From Vreelandella profundi (GTDB lineage Bacteria > Pseudomonadota > Gammaproteobacteria > Pseudomonadales > Halomonadaceae), in the NCBI RefSeq assembly GCF_019722725.1, contig NZ_CP077941.1:2976001-3040000 (forward strand): DNA of 64,000 nucleotides. The letters are read 5' to 3'. How positions within the stretch are numbered: the stretch's first letter is position 1; each line of letters starts with the position of its first letter. This document shows, in pieces, positions 9,928 to 19,669 of the stretch. The position numbers and the translations under genes were made by a program. A model generated the notes under the pieces. That model had not been told where the DNA came from. It did no database searches and worked only from the letters and a program-made list of their open reading frames with translations.

Positions 9928-10683
9928 TTAAGGCACGGCCTGCCCTGAGGGGCCTAAAATTTTGCGTAAAAAGTGCCGCGTGCGCTCATCTTTGGGCGCG
10001 GTGAATAGCGTTTCAGGCGGGCCTTGCTCAACGATACCGCCGTCATCCATAAACACCACGCGATCAGCGACTTCTCTAGCGAACTGCATTTCGTGGGTCA
10101 CGACGATCATCGTTTGGCGCTCAACCGCCAGCTGCTTCATCAGGCTCAACACTTCCTCTACCCACTGCGGGTCAAGGGACGAAGTAGGCTCATCAAATAA
10201 AATCACATCGGCGTTGGCCGCCATGGCACGGCCAATGCCTACCCGCTGTTGCTGGCCGCCGGAAAGCGAGGCTGGGTAGGCATCCGCTTTATCAGCCAGC
10301 CCGATTCGCTCTAAAATTTCCCTGGCCCGCGCATACGCCTTCGCTTTGGGCAGCTTATCCACCACGATCATGCCTTCGCTGATGTTCTCAAGCGCGGTTT
10401 TATTAGCGAACAGGCCGTAGCTCTGAAACACGAACGCCGTACGACGGCGCAGAGCAAGAATATCTGCCCGGCTGGCGCGCTGGGTATCGATACTCAAGTC
10501 GCCCACCTGCAGGCGGCCTGAATCCGGTCGTTCAAGGAAGTTAATACAGCGCAGCAGCGTTGACTTACCGGTGCCTGAAGGACCGATGATCACAATGATC
10601 TCGCCTTGCGACAGGTTTAAATCGACATCGTGAAACACCGTATGGGCGCCAAAGCGCTTGGTAATGCCTTGCAGCGAAATCAT
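9928..10683 (-). CDS. Amino-acid ABC transporter ATP-binding protein (polar amino acid/cystine type)
   Basis: Cytoplasmic ATPase of a type 1 ABC importer. The 251 residues contain Walker [14 protein letters not shown] (about 33-45), the signature [15 protein letters not shown] (about 138-152), Walker [14 protein letters not shown] and the switch histidine in VVTHEMQFA. This HisP/GlnQ/TcyN subfamily serves polar amino acids. Its start overlaps the permease stop by four bases, so the two are translationally coupled. The operon order on the minus strand is binding protein, permease, ATPase. Substrate cannot be fixed from sequence; the set resembles cystine importers, hence the tentative cystine assignment. 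Confidence 0.92.
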   Translation of the reverse strand: MISLQGITKRFGAHTVFHDVDLNLSQGEIIVIIGPSGTGKSTLLRCINFLERPDSGRLQVGDLSIDTQRASRADILALRRRTAFVFQSYGLFANKTALENISEGMIVVDKLPKAKAYARAREILERIGLADKADAYPASLSGGQQQRVGIGRAMAANADVILFDEPTSSLDPQWVEEVLSLMKQLAVERQTMIVVTHEMQFAREVADRVVFMDDGGIVEQGPPETLFTAPKDERTRHFLRKILGPSGQAVP

Positions 10684-11348
10684 CGTTGGTAGGCCTTATT
10701 CAGATACGTTTCTAACCGGCGCTGCCCCCAGGAAAGCACTTCCACCACCGCCCAATAGATAAGCGCCACTAGCAAGAACGCCTCTAAATACAAAAAGCTG
10801 CCCGCCGCCTCTTTTTGAGTCGCGCCCATCAGCTCAGTGACCCCCAGCGTGAACGCCAGTGAGGTCGCTTTAATCATATCGATGAAGTAGTTCATCAGCG
10901 TGGGGGTCGCTACACGGGTGGCCTGCGGCAAAATAATCCGTCGCATCAGCTGCGACTGGGTCATACCAATGGAAAGCGCAGCTTCGGTCTGGCTGCGGTC
11001 TATTCCCACAATCGCGGCACGAATGGACTCGGCCATGTACGCTGAAAAGTGCAGCGTGATTCCCAATACCGCCGCCGTAACGCCATTAATCGAGACCAAC
11101 GCCTCCACCAGCTGCGGCAAACCGTAGTAGAACAAAAACAGCTGAACAAGCAGCGGCGTACCACGGAAAAACGAGATAAACAGCATTGAAAACCCGTTTA
11201 ACACCGGCACTTTTGATACGCGCACGACCGCCAGCAAACATGCCAGGATCAGCGCAAAGAACATGGCAGTAGTCGCCATTTGAAGGGTAAGCGGCAAATA
11301 GCGCAGCAGAACCGGCAGCAGCCCCCACATATATTCAAGGTTAAGCAT
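10680..11348 (-). CDS. Amino-acid ABC transporter permease (HisM/TcyL-type)
   Basis: Inner-membrane permease of 222 residues, the usual length for a His/Glu/Gln/Arg/opine-type (HEQRo) subunit. It shows the family features [19 protein letters not shown] (about residues 62-80) and the EAA loop [22 protein letters not shown] (about 131-152), which contacts the ATPase. About five membrane segments are visible. Only one permease gene is present, so the transporter probably uses a homodimer. A 117-base gap containing a stem-loop separates it from the binding-protein gene upstream. Confidence 0.93.
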   Translation of the reverse strand: MLNLEYMWGLLPVLLRYLPLTLQMATTAMFFALILACLLAVVRVSKVPVLNGFSMLFISFFRGTPLLVQLFLFYYGLPQLVEALVSINGVTAAVLGITLHFSAYMAESIRAAIVGIDRSQTEAALSIGMTQSQLMRRIILPQATRVATPTLMNYFIDMIKATSLAFTLGVTELMGATQKEAAGSFLYLEAFLLVALIYWAVVEVLSWGQRRLETYLNKAYQR

Positions 11349-11419
11349 GATAGTTAAACGTATCAGTCAACATATAAGTAAACCTATAAGTAAAAATAGC
11401 TACTTCGCTTATAAGCAAA

Positions 11420-11442
11420 CGGCCGTGGCAATGCCACGGCCG
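11420..11442 (-). other. Intercistronic stem-loop between binding-protein and permease genes
   Basis: Perfect 10-bp inverted repeat CGGCCGTGGC/GCCACGGCCG with a three-base loop, 23 bases beyond the binding-protein stop. There is no long T tract on the minus strand (only TTTGC). It therefore fits an mRNA-stabilising or partial-termination hairpin that keeps the binding protein more abundant than the membrane subunits. Downstream, the motif TATAAGTAAA occurs twice (near 11373 and 11385), with a related copy near 11410. Confidence 0.7.
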
Positions 11443-11465
11443 CGTTCAACAGGTTAGGCCAAGCG

Positions 11466-12236
11466 TTACGGCTGAGTGATATCCGTATTAAACCACTTCT
11501 CAGATAGCTCGCGCAGCGCCCCGCTTTCACGCAGCTCTGTCAGCGCTGCATCAACACGATCACGCTGCTCACGACCCGCTTCGTCATCGCGGAACGGCAG
11601 CGCGTTTTCGATAGTGGTAAACGGCTGGCCCGCTAATATCAGCGGCAAACCGCGCTCGCTAATGACCTGCGATGCACTCACACGATCCATCACGAAGGCA
11701 TCAACACGGCCCAAGGCCACATCCTGCTCAACGTTAGACTCGTAGGTGCGAATGTCGATTTCATCGGCATTGGGCTGTTCGCGCAACAGCTGCTCGTAGT
11801 TAGAACCTAGGTTCACTGCGACACTTTTGCCGGATAAATCTGCAACGCCTTCAATGGCGTCATTGCCCGCCCTCACAACCACCTGAGCCCCGTCATACAC
11901 ATAGGGTGCAGTAAACACGTACTTGGCTTCACGTTCAGGGGTGATGGTGATCTGGTTGGCAATCGTATCGATACGCCCAGACTCCAGCATGCCCGCCAGG
12001 CCAGAGAAACTAGCGGTAACGAACTCGATATCGTCGCCGGAAAGCTCACCCACCGCGTTCATGACATCAACCTCAAAGCCTTTAAGCTCGTCTTGCTCAA
12101 CGTAGGTGAACGGGAAATAGCCCCCGGACATGCCCACGCGTAATGTATCGGCCTGGGCTGAGGCGGCAAACAACCCGCCGGCAACGCTGAGTGAGAGTGC
12201 CGCAAGGGTAAGATTAAACTGGCGTGTTAATCGCAT
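11466..12236 (-). CDS. Periplasmic amino-acid-binding protein (polar amino acid/cystine family)
   Basis: Captures the substrate in the periplasm for the adjacent permease/ATPase pair. The 256 residues begin with a signal peptide ending near ASAQA-D (cleavage around residues 29-30). The mature protein starts LRVGMSGGYFPFTYV, typical of family 3 solute-binding proteins. It includes KGFEVDVMNAV, FVTASFSGLAGMLESGRID and VAVNLGSNYEQLL. The start at 12236 has an AAGGAAG Shine-Dalgarno sequence. The 149-base AT-rich region between it and the AbiEii gene probably holds the operon promoter. The substrate, cystine or another polar amino acid, is an inference from family resemblance. Confidence 0.92.
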   Translation of the reverse strand: MRLTRQFNLTLAALSLSVAGGLFAASAQADTLRVGMSGGYFPFTYVEQDELKGFEVDVMNAVGELSGDDIEFVTASFSGLAGMLESGRIDTIANQITITPEREAKYVFTAPYVYDGAQVVVRAGNDAIEGVADLSGKSVAVNLGSNYEQLLREQPNADEIDIRTYESNVEQDVALGRVDAFVMDRVSASQVISERGLPLILAGQPFTTIENALPFRDDEAGREQRDRVDAALTELRESGALRELSEKWFNTDITQP

Positions 12237-12385
12237 CGTTTTGCTTCCTTCTTAAGTGGCAAAAAGGCTAATGAAGATTATCATAGACCTTCAAGCATAA
12301 ACGCACAAAGGAATATTAAATCTTCTTTTTATTCTTTTTATGAATATAACATTCAATGTGATCTTATGAAGCGGCTTATCTCACT

Positions 12386-13309
12386 TTACATTCGAAAAGA
12401 TGGCCCTGCTGGTTGTTCGGACATCAGCGCAGCCTGTACCGTTGCCAGTAGGTCAGTCAGGGTAGTAACCAAGTAAGACTGGAATTTATCTTGCCCGAGC
12501 GTCCGCACATAGATATCCGCCGGAAGAAATCTCCCCATTTCATCCTGAAAGTTTTTCCCAGCAATAATGTCCGATAATCGTGAAATCATGCTATTCAGCC
12601 TATCCGGATAATCATCCAGCCGGTAATCCACCATTTTCTGCTTTACCAGTTCGCTGTCCACTTGGGCTCCACGCTGAGCCAGCCAAGCAAGATCCCAGAT
12701 GTCACGGTTACGAACGTACTTTTGGGTGGCTGGGAGCGAGAGCAGCTTGTCCGCCATGATTTCATCACGAGTTTCCACCATGACCAGAAGGTCTTCATAG
12801 CCATCAGGCAGGAATTCGTAGTTTCTGACAAGCGGTCGCGCTGTTTTGGTGTGTGCAGGAATATTAGCGATTTCCAGTTTGACCTTCTGCTTAGGCAGGT
12901 CCCTGCGCCCCGGTGAGGTAGTAATGCCAATTTGCCATTTATCGATTTTCAACTCGGCATACTTGAGATTTTTTTTCAAAGACGCCGGTTCTTTCACGGT
13001 CACTTCCAGCCCATACCTCGAAGACAGATAGTCTTTGATGCCGGTTTTCATATCGGTCAGCTTTCGGGAAGAAAAATCCACACCGCCAGCAAAATCCAAA
13101 TCTTCGCTGAACCGACTGCCTCCATAGCACAGCCTCAACGACGTGCCTCCCTGAAATACCAAGCCGTCAAGCATGCCTTCTTTGTCTAGCGCATATAGCA
13201 AGTCGTAATGCAGCAACTCTTTTTCAATAACCGGTCGCATATGCCCTAACGCCGGATCTTTCATTGCTTGATCTACCAAGTTTTTGAAATCAACCGACTC
13301 AATCATCAT
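12386..13309 (-). CDS. AbiEii-type nucleotidyltransferase toxin
   Basis: Toxin of a type IV (AbiE) toxin-antitoxin/abortive-infection module; family members are nucleotidyltransferases, some shown to modify tRNA acceptor ends. The signature VFQGGTSLRLCYGGSRFSEDLDF lies near residues 52-74, with GGTS and the DLD acidic pair of the nucleotidyltransferase fold. A second motif is DEIMADKLLSL. The start is the ATG at 13309, because GGAGG lies six bases upstream and the ATG overlaps the antitoxin stop (ATGATGATTGA). An in-frame ATG at 13327 lacks such a site. The length (307 residues) fits the family. Confidence 0.88.
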   Translation of the reverse strand: MMIESVDFKNLVDQAMKDPALGHMRPVIEKELLHYDLLYALDKEGMLDGLVFQGGTSLRLCYGGSRFSEDLDFAGGVDFSSRKLTDMKTGIKDYLSSRYGLEVTVKEPASLKKNLKYAELKIDKWQIGITTSPGRRDLPKQKVKLEIANIPAHTKTARPLVRNYEFLPDGYEDLLVMVETRDEIMADKLLSLPATQKYVRNRDIWDLAWLAQRGAQVDSELVKQKMVDYRLDDYPDRLNSMISRLSDIIAGKNFQDEMGRFLPADIYVRTLGQDKFQSYLVTTLTDLLATVQAALMSEQPAGPSFRM

Positions 13310-13835
13310 GCACGGCCTCCTCATCAATCAGGTGAGTGTTTCGACCCACGCGCTTAAGATCCCGCAGAGCCGCAAACTTCGCTGCAACCTTAAGAGGACG
13401 CCCGCGATCCTTGATAGTAGACAAAATATCAGATACCCGACGCTTGGTGTGGGTGAACTCAATCACACCATAAGGGGTTTTATATTCGCCTTTACGCCCA
13501 GTGGTCATCACGGTGAGCCGGCCTACCGGAATCTGAGAAATGACACCATACTCTGATAGAGCGGATTCAAGGCTAATGTAACTGTATTCGCCCCTGCGCA
13601 ATGTCTTGGCAATCAGCTCCAAGGTATCCAGACCTTTGTTCTTCGACAGAGCATACAGATACACACCCTTGGATGGACGCTCCAAGATACCCGCCTTAAC
13701 CAAACGTTTCAGCGTTGCTTCCCGGCCGCGGGCCGTATCTTCCAGAAACACTTTCGACATGTCTTGTGTTGAAAAGACATAGCGCCCGCGTTGATCGAAC
13801 TCCGCAAGGCGCTTAATGGCTTCACTTTGCTTCAT
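13299..13835 (-). CDS. AbiEi-type antitoxin (winged-helix transcriptional regulator)
   Basis: Antitoxin and autorepressor partner of the AbiEii gene that follows it with an 11-base overlap. The 178 residues start with a winged-helix domain (about 1-60: SEAIKRLAEFDQRGRYVFSTQDMSKVF, then ATLKRLVKAGILERPSKGVYLY). The AbiEi antitoxin core follows, with YSYISLESALSEYGVISQIP and VMTTGRKGEYKTPYGVIEFTHTK. AbiEi proteins normally bind inverted repeats in their own promoter, which would lie in the AT-rich stretch 13836-14000. I did not find an obvious pair of such repeats there. Confidence 0.87.
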   Translation of the reverse strand: MKQSEAIKRLAEFDQRGRYVFSTQDMSKVFLEDTARGREATLKRLVKAGILERPSKGVYLYALSKNKGLDTLELIAKTLRRGEYSYISLESALSEYGVISQIPVGRLTVMTTGRKGEYKTPYGVIEFTHTKRRVSDILSTIKDRGRPLKVAAKFAALRDLKRVGRNTHLIDEEAVHDD

Positions 13836-14000
13836 CCCCCACCCTCAAGAATACAAAAACCACGTTAAAAAGCGTCATTAGCGTCCACATAAATATATCA
13901 TGCAAACAAAAATCGCGCGTAAAAGTGTGATAATTGTTTACATAAAAAGAAGAGCGATAGGATGAAAAGGCAAAACACAAAAAACACAAATCGCAGGTAT

Positions 14001-14055
14001 AAAAAAAGCTGCTGCTTAGGTAATTGGCAGATAGCCATCTTACGTAAGCAGCAGC
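14001..14055 (-). terminator. Strong intrinsic terminator of the polysaccharide operon
   Basis: The inverted repeat GCTGCTGCTTA (14008-14018) / TAAGCAGCAGC (14045-14055) extends by GTAA/TTAC after one mismatch. An inner TGGC/GCCA hairpin caps it. On the minus strand it is followed by seven T residues (14001-14007). It lies 82 bases beyond the stop of the last polysaccharide gene and insulates the AbiE cassette from it. Confidence 0.85.
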
Positions 14056-14136
14056 CCTATGAATTAAACGCAATTTTTAACGCGACTCTCAGGTATGCCT
14101 TTCAATTATATGAGCCCATTTACGGACTAGGTTCCG

Positions 14137-16179
14137 CTATATCGCCACATTCTGTGCAGGCTGGACGCCGAGGTCATTCTTTGCATCAATTTCAACGTCT
14201 TGTTTATCAACACTAAGCGATACAGGCGCAGTGGTTTCAGCATTAGGCACCGCCTTACCGCTTTTGGGAGATAGCCACAGATGGTCTATTAGGCGGTCAT
14301 TAGGGGCGTAGCCCAAGGGCGCATCACACAGTAGCTTTTGCAGCTGCTGGTGGTCGCCCGCTTGGCAAGCGACGGTCAATTGATCAAGAAGGCTGTTAAT
14401 GACATCAACCGGCAGCGATACCTCTTGAGCCGTCATAATACGAGGGTGGCTCGTTTTCTCTACTCGCTCGCCGATCAGCAGCTCTTCATACAATTTCTCG
14501 CCTGGCCGCAGTCCGGTAAAACGAATTTCAATATCGCCGGTAGGAATCGGCTCGCTTTCATCGCGCGGAAGGTAGAACGGCTCAAGGCCAGACAAACGCA
14601 CCATCTTACTGGCCAAGTTAGCAATCTTAACCGGCTCGCCCATATCCAATACAAAGACATCGCCGCCTTTCGCCATGGCGCCGGCCTGCATCACTAAAAG
14701 AGCCGCCTCAGGTATCGTCATAAAGTAGCGCGTAATATCAGGATGAGTAACCGTAATGGGGCCACCCGCGGCAATTTGACGCCTAAAAAGAGGTACCACT
14801 GAACCGCTAGAACCCAGCACATTGCCAAAACGCACCATACAAAAACGCGTTGTGCTTTGAGACGTCGTTTTAGCTTGGCAAACCAGCTCGGCTAAACGCT
14901 TGCTGGCGCCCATTACGTTGGTGGGCCGCACGGCTTTATCTGTAGAAACCAATACGAAATCGGTGACACCACTGGCCACCGCGGCCTGCGCGCAGTGTAA
15001 GGTACCCAGCGCATTATTAAACAAGCCTTCTGCTACGTTGTGCTCCACCATAGGCACATGTTTGTAGGCCGCTGCATGGTAAATAGTTTGCACCTGAAAG
15101 TGCATCATGACGCCCCTAAGACGCTCAGGATGCTGTACCGACCCTAAAAGAGCATGCACCGGCACATCCGCAAAGCCTTCTGCTTCAGCAATGCGCAGCA
15201 AATCTTGCTCAATGGCGTAAAGGTTATATTCAGAAATCTCTAGCAGTAATAACCGCGCCGGGCGCTGCCGCAAAATTTGCCGACAAAGCTCGCTGCCAAT
15301 AGAGCCCCCCGCACCGGTGACCAAGACCACTTTATGAGTGATATTGGCGCCAATCAGCGCTGCATCCGGCGGCACAGGGTCACGGCCCAGCAAGTCTTCC
15401 ACGGCTACATCGCGAATATCATTTATACTTGCCCGCCCTTCAACCACATCGGCAATACCCGGCACCGTTTGCACCGGGATGGTTAACCCATCTAAAGAAT
15501 CAAGGATCTCACGGCGCCGTGCACGTGATGCACTAGGCAAAGCCAGCAGCAGCTTTTCAACACCATGGCTAGTAATTAAGCGCTGAATAGCGGTATGCGA
15601 ATAAATTTTCAGCCCCAGTATTGAAGATCTCTGCAGCGCTGCCCGGTCATCAATAAACGCTACGGGCTCGTACTCATTACCATTACGTAGCGACACTACT
15701 AACTGCCGCCCCGCGCTGCCTGCCCCATAAACCAGCACGCGCGTTTTGTAGCGTAGCTGGCCACGATGGTGCAACCCACGTAGCAGCATGCGTATACCGC
15801 CAACGGTTAACATAGCCATCATCGCGTAGATAAATGGCACAGAACGAGGCACCGGTAGTAGCAGAATATAATTCACCACAATCATCACTAGCATTGACAC
15901 GAGAACGCCAGTACCAATAACAACCGCTGCCTGCATGCTCATATAGCGAATAAACGCACGGTAAAAGCCCAAACGCATAAAAACGAACAGGCTAACCGGT
16001 AGAACAACAGGAATCACCCACCATACCTTAGGGTTTGAAAGAAACGACCAGCTATCCAGCCGTAAGAACATAGCTATGAAGAAACTAGCGGCGATCAAAA
16101 ACGTATCAACCGCAAGCTGGATGAACCGCTTTTGCGTCCGTGATAAGCGAAACAGATGGTTTAAGGCTTTGGACAGCAT
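14137..16179 (-). CDS. Nucleoside-diphosphate-sugar 4,6-dehydratase, PglF/WbpM/CapD type
   Basis: Membrane-anchored dehydratase that converts UDP-GlcNAc to a UDP-4-keto-6-deoxy sugar, the first step to diacetylbacillosamine or QuiNAc/FucNAc. About four N-terminal membrane segments (residues 18-120) precede a first Rossmann region (RVLVYGAGSAGRQLV). The catalytic SDR domain follows, with KVVLVTGAGGSIGSELCRQI and STDKAVRPTNVMGASKRLAE. The usual YxxxK tyrosine is replaced by Met in MGASK, as is typical of this family. The start is the ATG at 16179 (MLSKALNHLF); a longer in-frame extension to 16278 looks unrelated to the family. The AT-rich gap 16180-16442 contains no other gene I can support. 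Confidence 0.9.
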   Translation of the reverse strand: MLSKALNHLFRLSRTQKRFIQLAVDTFLIAASFFIAMFLRLDSWSFLSNPKVWWVIPVVLPVSLFVFMRLGFYRAFIRYMSMQAAVVIGTGVLVSMLVMIVVNYILLLPVPRSVPFIYAMMAMLTVGGIRMLLRGLHHRGQLRYKTRVLVYGAGSAGRQLVVSLRNGNEYEPVAFIDDRAALQRSSILGLKIYSHTAIQRLITSHGVEKLLLALPSASRARRREILDSLDGLTIPVQTVPGIADVVEGRASINDIRDVAVEDLLGRDPVPPDAALIGANITHKVVLVTGAGGSIGSELCRQILRQRPARLLLLEISEYNLYAIEQDLLRIAEAEGFADVPVHALLGSVQHPERLRGVMMHFQVQTIYHAAAYKHVPMVEHNVAEGLFNNALGTLHCAQAAVASGVTDFVLVSTDKAVRPTNVMGASKRLAELVCQAKTTSQSTTRFCMVRFGNVLGSSGSVVPLFRRQIAAGGPITVTHPDITRYFMTIPEAALLVMQAGAMAKGGDVFVLDMGEPVKIANLASKMVRLSGLEPFYLPRDESEPIPTGDIEIRFTGLRPGEKLYEELLIGERVEKTSHPRIMTAQEVSLPVDVINSLLDQLTVACQAGDHQQLQKLLCDAPLGYAPNDRLIDHLWLSPKSGKAVPNAETTAPVSLSVDKQDVEIDAKNDLGVQPAQNVAI

Positions 16180-16442
16180 GATACGAGGTTGCTCCGTGAA
16201 AATTCTTTTAGTGGAGTGGAATGACGATGCACCTGCTGAATCGAAGCAGCACCGATAATTAATATTAGCCAACACCACATTAGATTTATCTAAAATAAAC
16301 CATATTAATCAACTAGTTATTACTTATGGCTAAGTTTAGTAAAAAAAACGTAACAGCACTATGTTTTATACACCCAAAAGATGACACGAATAATACTCCT
16401 CCTGGTTAAGAGCAGTATTTATCGGCGTAGTTATCGGCATAG

Positions 16443-17705
16443 TTATTCGGAATGTAAACTCACACGCTGCCCAGAGGGCTCTAGCGATAAGTAGGTACAT
16501 ACCAACAGCATTAGCCATAGCCAGTAAGTACCCAGTACGACCGGGTAGGCAAAAAAGGCGTAGGTTAAGCCAAAATCAAAAAACAGCACGGGCAGCAACA
16601 TGCCCGCCAGCACTATCGGCCGCTGGCTAGCACTGGCTCGTAAAAGCCGGCTGGAAAAATACGCAAAAGGCCACCCATAAAGCAGTAACGTCGCCAATGC
16701 GCCCAATAGGCCGTAACGCACCCAGGCATTCAATACGTCGTTATGCGCATGCCAGTGCCGCGCAACCGACTTGGTTATGTCCCCTTCGGCCAGCTTAACC
16801 TGCAACGCCTGGCGATATTCATCAAGGCTATAGCCGCGCAAAGGCTGTTCAGCAATCAGCGCCAAGCTGGTGCGGTAAAGCTCTAAACGAACGCCTACTG
16901 AGCCGTATGCCTCACCCTCTAAATAGTCTTGGCCTTCTTCTAGGGCTTGGCCAACCCGCTGCTCTACCCCCGTTTGCGGCAAGGCATACAGGCTTAACGC
17001 CAACATAGCGATACTGGCCAGCACTAGCACATGCCAGCCGCGTGACCACGAGCGCAAGTACACGCGGTAAAACAACAACCCCGCAAGCGGCAAGGCCACC
17101 CAGCCACCACGCGTGCCGGAAAGCACTGAGGCCGCAAGCCCGCCCAGCGCCCCAAGCCCACACACAAGCAGCCACCGATAACGCCGAGGGCACTGCCACG
17201 CCCAGGCCAACCCCGCCAAGCAGATAAGCCCCACGGTTAATGACAGATTGCCGTAAAGAATGGCGTGTAGCGGCTCAAACCCCGAAGCGCGCCTAGCCCC
17301 CTGGGCTATGTGCTGCCAAGCCGCCCAGCTACCGGTAGCCAAGCCTGTTAAAGCAAAAGCACCAAACGCCACCGCAGCGGTGATTTTAATATGCCCCAGC
17401 GCGGCACTGGCAATCGCTAGCAAACCCGCCACGATCAAAAGTAACAGGCTACTTTGCAGCGCACCGCCCCCTTGCCAAACAGCCGCCAATAATGCCGTTA
17501 TAGCTAATACGAGCGGAATAACCCGAACACCCAACAGATAGGAATTACCTAAGTTAAGCGGCTTACCACGTAGTAAGTAAATGCCTCCCGTGGTGGCGGC
17601 AACGGCCAGCGCAAACCAACCGCCTTTCGGCATTAACAGCGGAGTAGCGCATAACACCAAAACGCCCACTAACGCTGACAACTTAGTGCAATAGATATAA
17701 CGCAA
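16443..17705 (-). CDS. O-antigen ligase / Wzy-family membrane protein
   Basis: Polytopic inner-membrane protein of 420 residues with about ten hydrophobic segments and the Wzy_C signature. It has a large periplasmic loop with PLRGYSLDEYRQAL and HWHAHNDVLNAWVRYGLLGAL (around residues 285-345), where the HN and Arg residues are typical of WaaL/PglL ligases. Base composition matches the surrounding GC-rich genes, unlike the AT-rich wzy at 27121. It may therefore be the conserved ligase that transfers the finished polymer to lipid A-core or protein, while the AT-rich one is the polymerase. It starts five bases beyond the glmS stop. Confidence 0.8.
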   Translation of the reverse strand: MRYIYCTKLSALVGVLVLCATPLLMPKGGWFALAVAATTGGIYLLRGKPLNLGNSYLLGVRVIPLVLAITALLAAVWQGGGALQSSLLLLIVAGLLAIASAALGHIKITAAVAFGAFALTGLATGSWAAWQHIAQGARRASGFEPLHAILYGNLSLTVGLICLAGLAWAWQCPRRYRWLLVCGLGALGGLAASVLSGTRGGWVALPLAGLLFYRVYLRSWSRGWHVLVLASIAMLALSLYALPQTGVEQRVGQALEEGQDYLEGEAYGSVGVRLELYRTSLALIAEQPLRGYSLDEYRQALQVKLAEGDITKSVARHWHAHNDVLNAWVRYGLLGALATLLLYGWPFAYFSSRLLRASASQRPIVLAGMLLPVLFFDFGLTYAFFAYPVVLGTYWLWLMLLVCTYLSLEPSGQRVSLHSE

Positions 17706-17710
17706 ATGGG

Positions 17711-19564
17711 TTACTCGACCGTTACGCTTTTGGCTAAATTACGGGGCTGATCAACGTCCGTACCTTTGAGCACCGCCACGTGATAAGAAAGCAGCTGCAA
17801 CGGCAGCGTATAAAGAATAGGCGCCAGCTGCGGGCAGCAAATCGGCAGCGTCATCACATGCACACCATCACCTTGGGTAAAGCGTGCTTCCGGGTCGGCA
17901 AAGATGAATAGCTCACCGCCACGGGCACGCACTTCCTGAAGGTTCGATTTCAGCTTCTCGATCAGCTCGCAGTTAGGCGCCACCGCCACAATGGGCATGT
18001 CTTCATCAATCAGCGCAAGCGGCCCATGCTTTAACTCGCCGGCTGCATAGGCCTCCGCGTGGATATAGGAGATCTCTTTAAGCTTCAGCGCCCCTTCCAT
18101 AGCAATGGGATATTGCTTCCCTCGGCCCAAAAATAGCGTGTGATGGCGATCAACAAACTTTGTGGCAAGTTCAGCGATGTCATCACTAAGGTGAAGCGCC
18201 TGGCTGAGTATCTCGGGTAAGGCTTTCAGGCCTGCTACGATACGAGCTTCTTCATCACTTGCGCCCTGCCCTAGCTGACGAAGCGCCAATACAACCACCA
18301 TCAGCGCCGCCAGCTGTGTGGTGAACGCCTTGGTAGAGGCCACACCGATTTCCGGGCCTGCCTTTGTTAGCACGCATAGGTCGGATTCACGCACCAGCGA
18401 GCTGCCCGGCACGTTACAAATGGCGAGCGTACCGAGATATGCAGACTGGCTTTGCCCATCCTGACGCGCTTGGGCAAAGCGCAGCGCGGCCAGAGTATCT
18501 GCCGTTTCACCGGACTGAGAAAGCGTTAAAAACAGCGTGCCGGGTTGAACCACTACCTGGCGATAGCGGTACTCCGAGGCAACTTCTACTTGGCAAGGGA
18601 TGCCCGCCAACTCTTCCAACCAGTATCGCGCTACTTGGCCCGCATGGTAGCTAGTGCCGCAGGCCACTATGTGCACCTGCTTAACGCCATCCAAAAGCGC
18701 CGCAGCACCGGGGCCTAGTGCGTCTACTCGCACCCGGTCATCGCCCAGCAAGCTGCTTAAGGTATCGGCCACCGCTTTGGGCTGCTCAAAAATCTCCTTC
18801 AGCATAAAGTGGCGATAGCCCGCTTTACCGGTAGCGCTATCTTCGTGAGCAAAATGGTGTACCTCACGGGTCACCACTTGGCCTTGCTCATCACGAATAA
18901 CAACGCCTGTAGGCGTAAGCGAGACAACATCGCCCTCTTGCAAATAATGGAACTGACGCGTTACCGGCAGAAGTGCCAGCGGGTCTGACCCTAGGTAATA
19001 CCCTTCTTCGCTTAATCCCACCACCAGCGGGCTACCCTTACGCGCGCCAACCAGAGTATCGGGCTGTTTAGCATGCATGACCGCCAGCGCATAAGCACCT
19101 TCCAACTGACTCAGTGTGGCCTGTACCGCGGCGGTTAGCTCACCGGTACGATCAAACTCACGGGCAACCAAGTGAGCAACCACTTCTGTGTCGGTTTCAG
19201 AGGTAAACGTATAGCCTTCATTGCGTAGCTGCTGGCGTAGCGGCTCATGGTTTTCAATAATGCCGTTATGCACCACGGCCAAATGCTCGCCCGATACATG
19301 GGGGTGAGCATTGCTCTGACTTGGGCGCCCGTGGGTAGCCCAGCGGGTATGGGCAATGCCCACTTTGCCGGAAGCCGGCTGAAGGGCCAGGGCGGCTTCC
19401 AAGGCGGCTACCTTGCCCACTTCCCGCACGCGAGTAAGCTGGCCATCACTATTGAGTAGCGCGACGCCCGCCGAATCATATCCGCGGTATTCCAAGCGCT
19501 GTAAGCCTTCAATCAACGTCGTTAGTACATCGTGGCTAGCAATGGCCGCAACAATCCCGCACAT
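17711..19564 (-). CDS. glmS: Glutamine--fructose-6-phosphate aminotransferase (isomerizing)
   Basis: Makes glucosamine-6-phosphate from fructose-6-phosphate and glutamine, the entry step to UDP-GlcNAc. The N-terminal glutaminase begins MCGIVAAIA, with the nucleophile Cys2, and includes [13 protein letters not shown]. Two SIS domains follow ([13 protein letters not shown] near 299 and [20 protein letters not shown]). The C-terminus [11 protein letters not shown] closes the active site. The 617 residues slightly exceed the usual ~609. Its place inside a polysaccharide operon, rather than beside glmU, suggests dedicated supply of hexosamine or a second genomic copy. Confidence 0.97.
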   Translation of the reverse strand: MCGIVAAIASHDVLTTLIEGLQRLEYRGYDSAGVALLNSDGQLTRVREVGKVAALEAALALQPASGKVGIAHTRWATHGRPSQSNAHPHVSGEHLAVVHNGIIENHEPLRQQLRNEGYTFTSETDTEVVAHLVAREFDRTGELTAAVQATLSQLEGAYALAVMHAKQPDTLVGARKGSPLVVGLSEEGYYLGSDPLALLPVTRQFHYLQEGDVVSLTPTGVVIRDEQGQVVTREVHHFAHEDSATGKAGYRHFMLKEIFEQPKAVADTLSSLLGDDRVRVDALGPGAAALLDGVKQVHIVACGTSYHAGQVARYWLEELAGIPCQVEVASEYRYRQVVVQPGTLFLTLSQSGETADTLAALRFAQARQDGQSQSAYLGTLAICNVPGSSLVRESDLCVLTKAGPEIGVASTKAFTTQLAALMVVVLALRQLGQGASDEEARIVAGLKALPEILSQALHLSDDIAELATKFVDRHHTLFLGRGKQYPIAMEGALKLKEISYIHAEAYAAGELKHGPLALIDEDMPIVAVAPNCELIEKLKSNLQEVRARGGELFIFADPEARFTQGDGVHVMTLPICCPQLAPILYTLPLQLLSYHVAVLKGTDVDQPRNLAKSVTVE

Positions 19565-19669
19565 AAGCTCTCTCGAATAAAGTAGGTTTAATTATCTAAC
19601 GACTATTTAGCCTTAACTGACCGTTACCTACACCGCGCTACTCTTTCAGCGGCTGGAATAAACAATACG

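Noticed and set aside
14008..14055. Considered as an attachment site or transposon end
   Set aside because: The hairpin is followed by seven T on the minus strand directly after an operon end, which fits an intrinsic terminator. No integrase or transposase is nearby.
13822..14073. 83-codon leftward frame upstream of AbiEi
   Set aside because: It covers the terminator hairpin and the AbiEi promoter region, has a Cys/Phe-rich chance composition and no ribosome-binding site.
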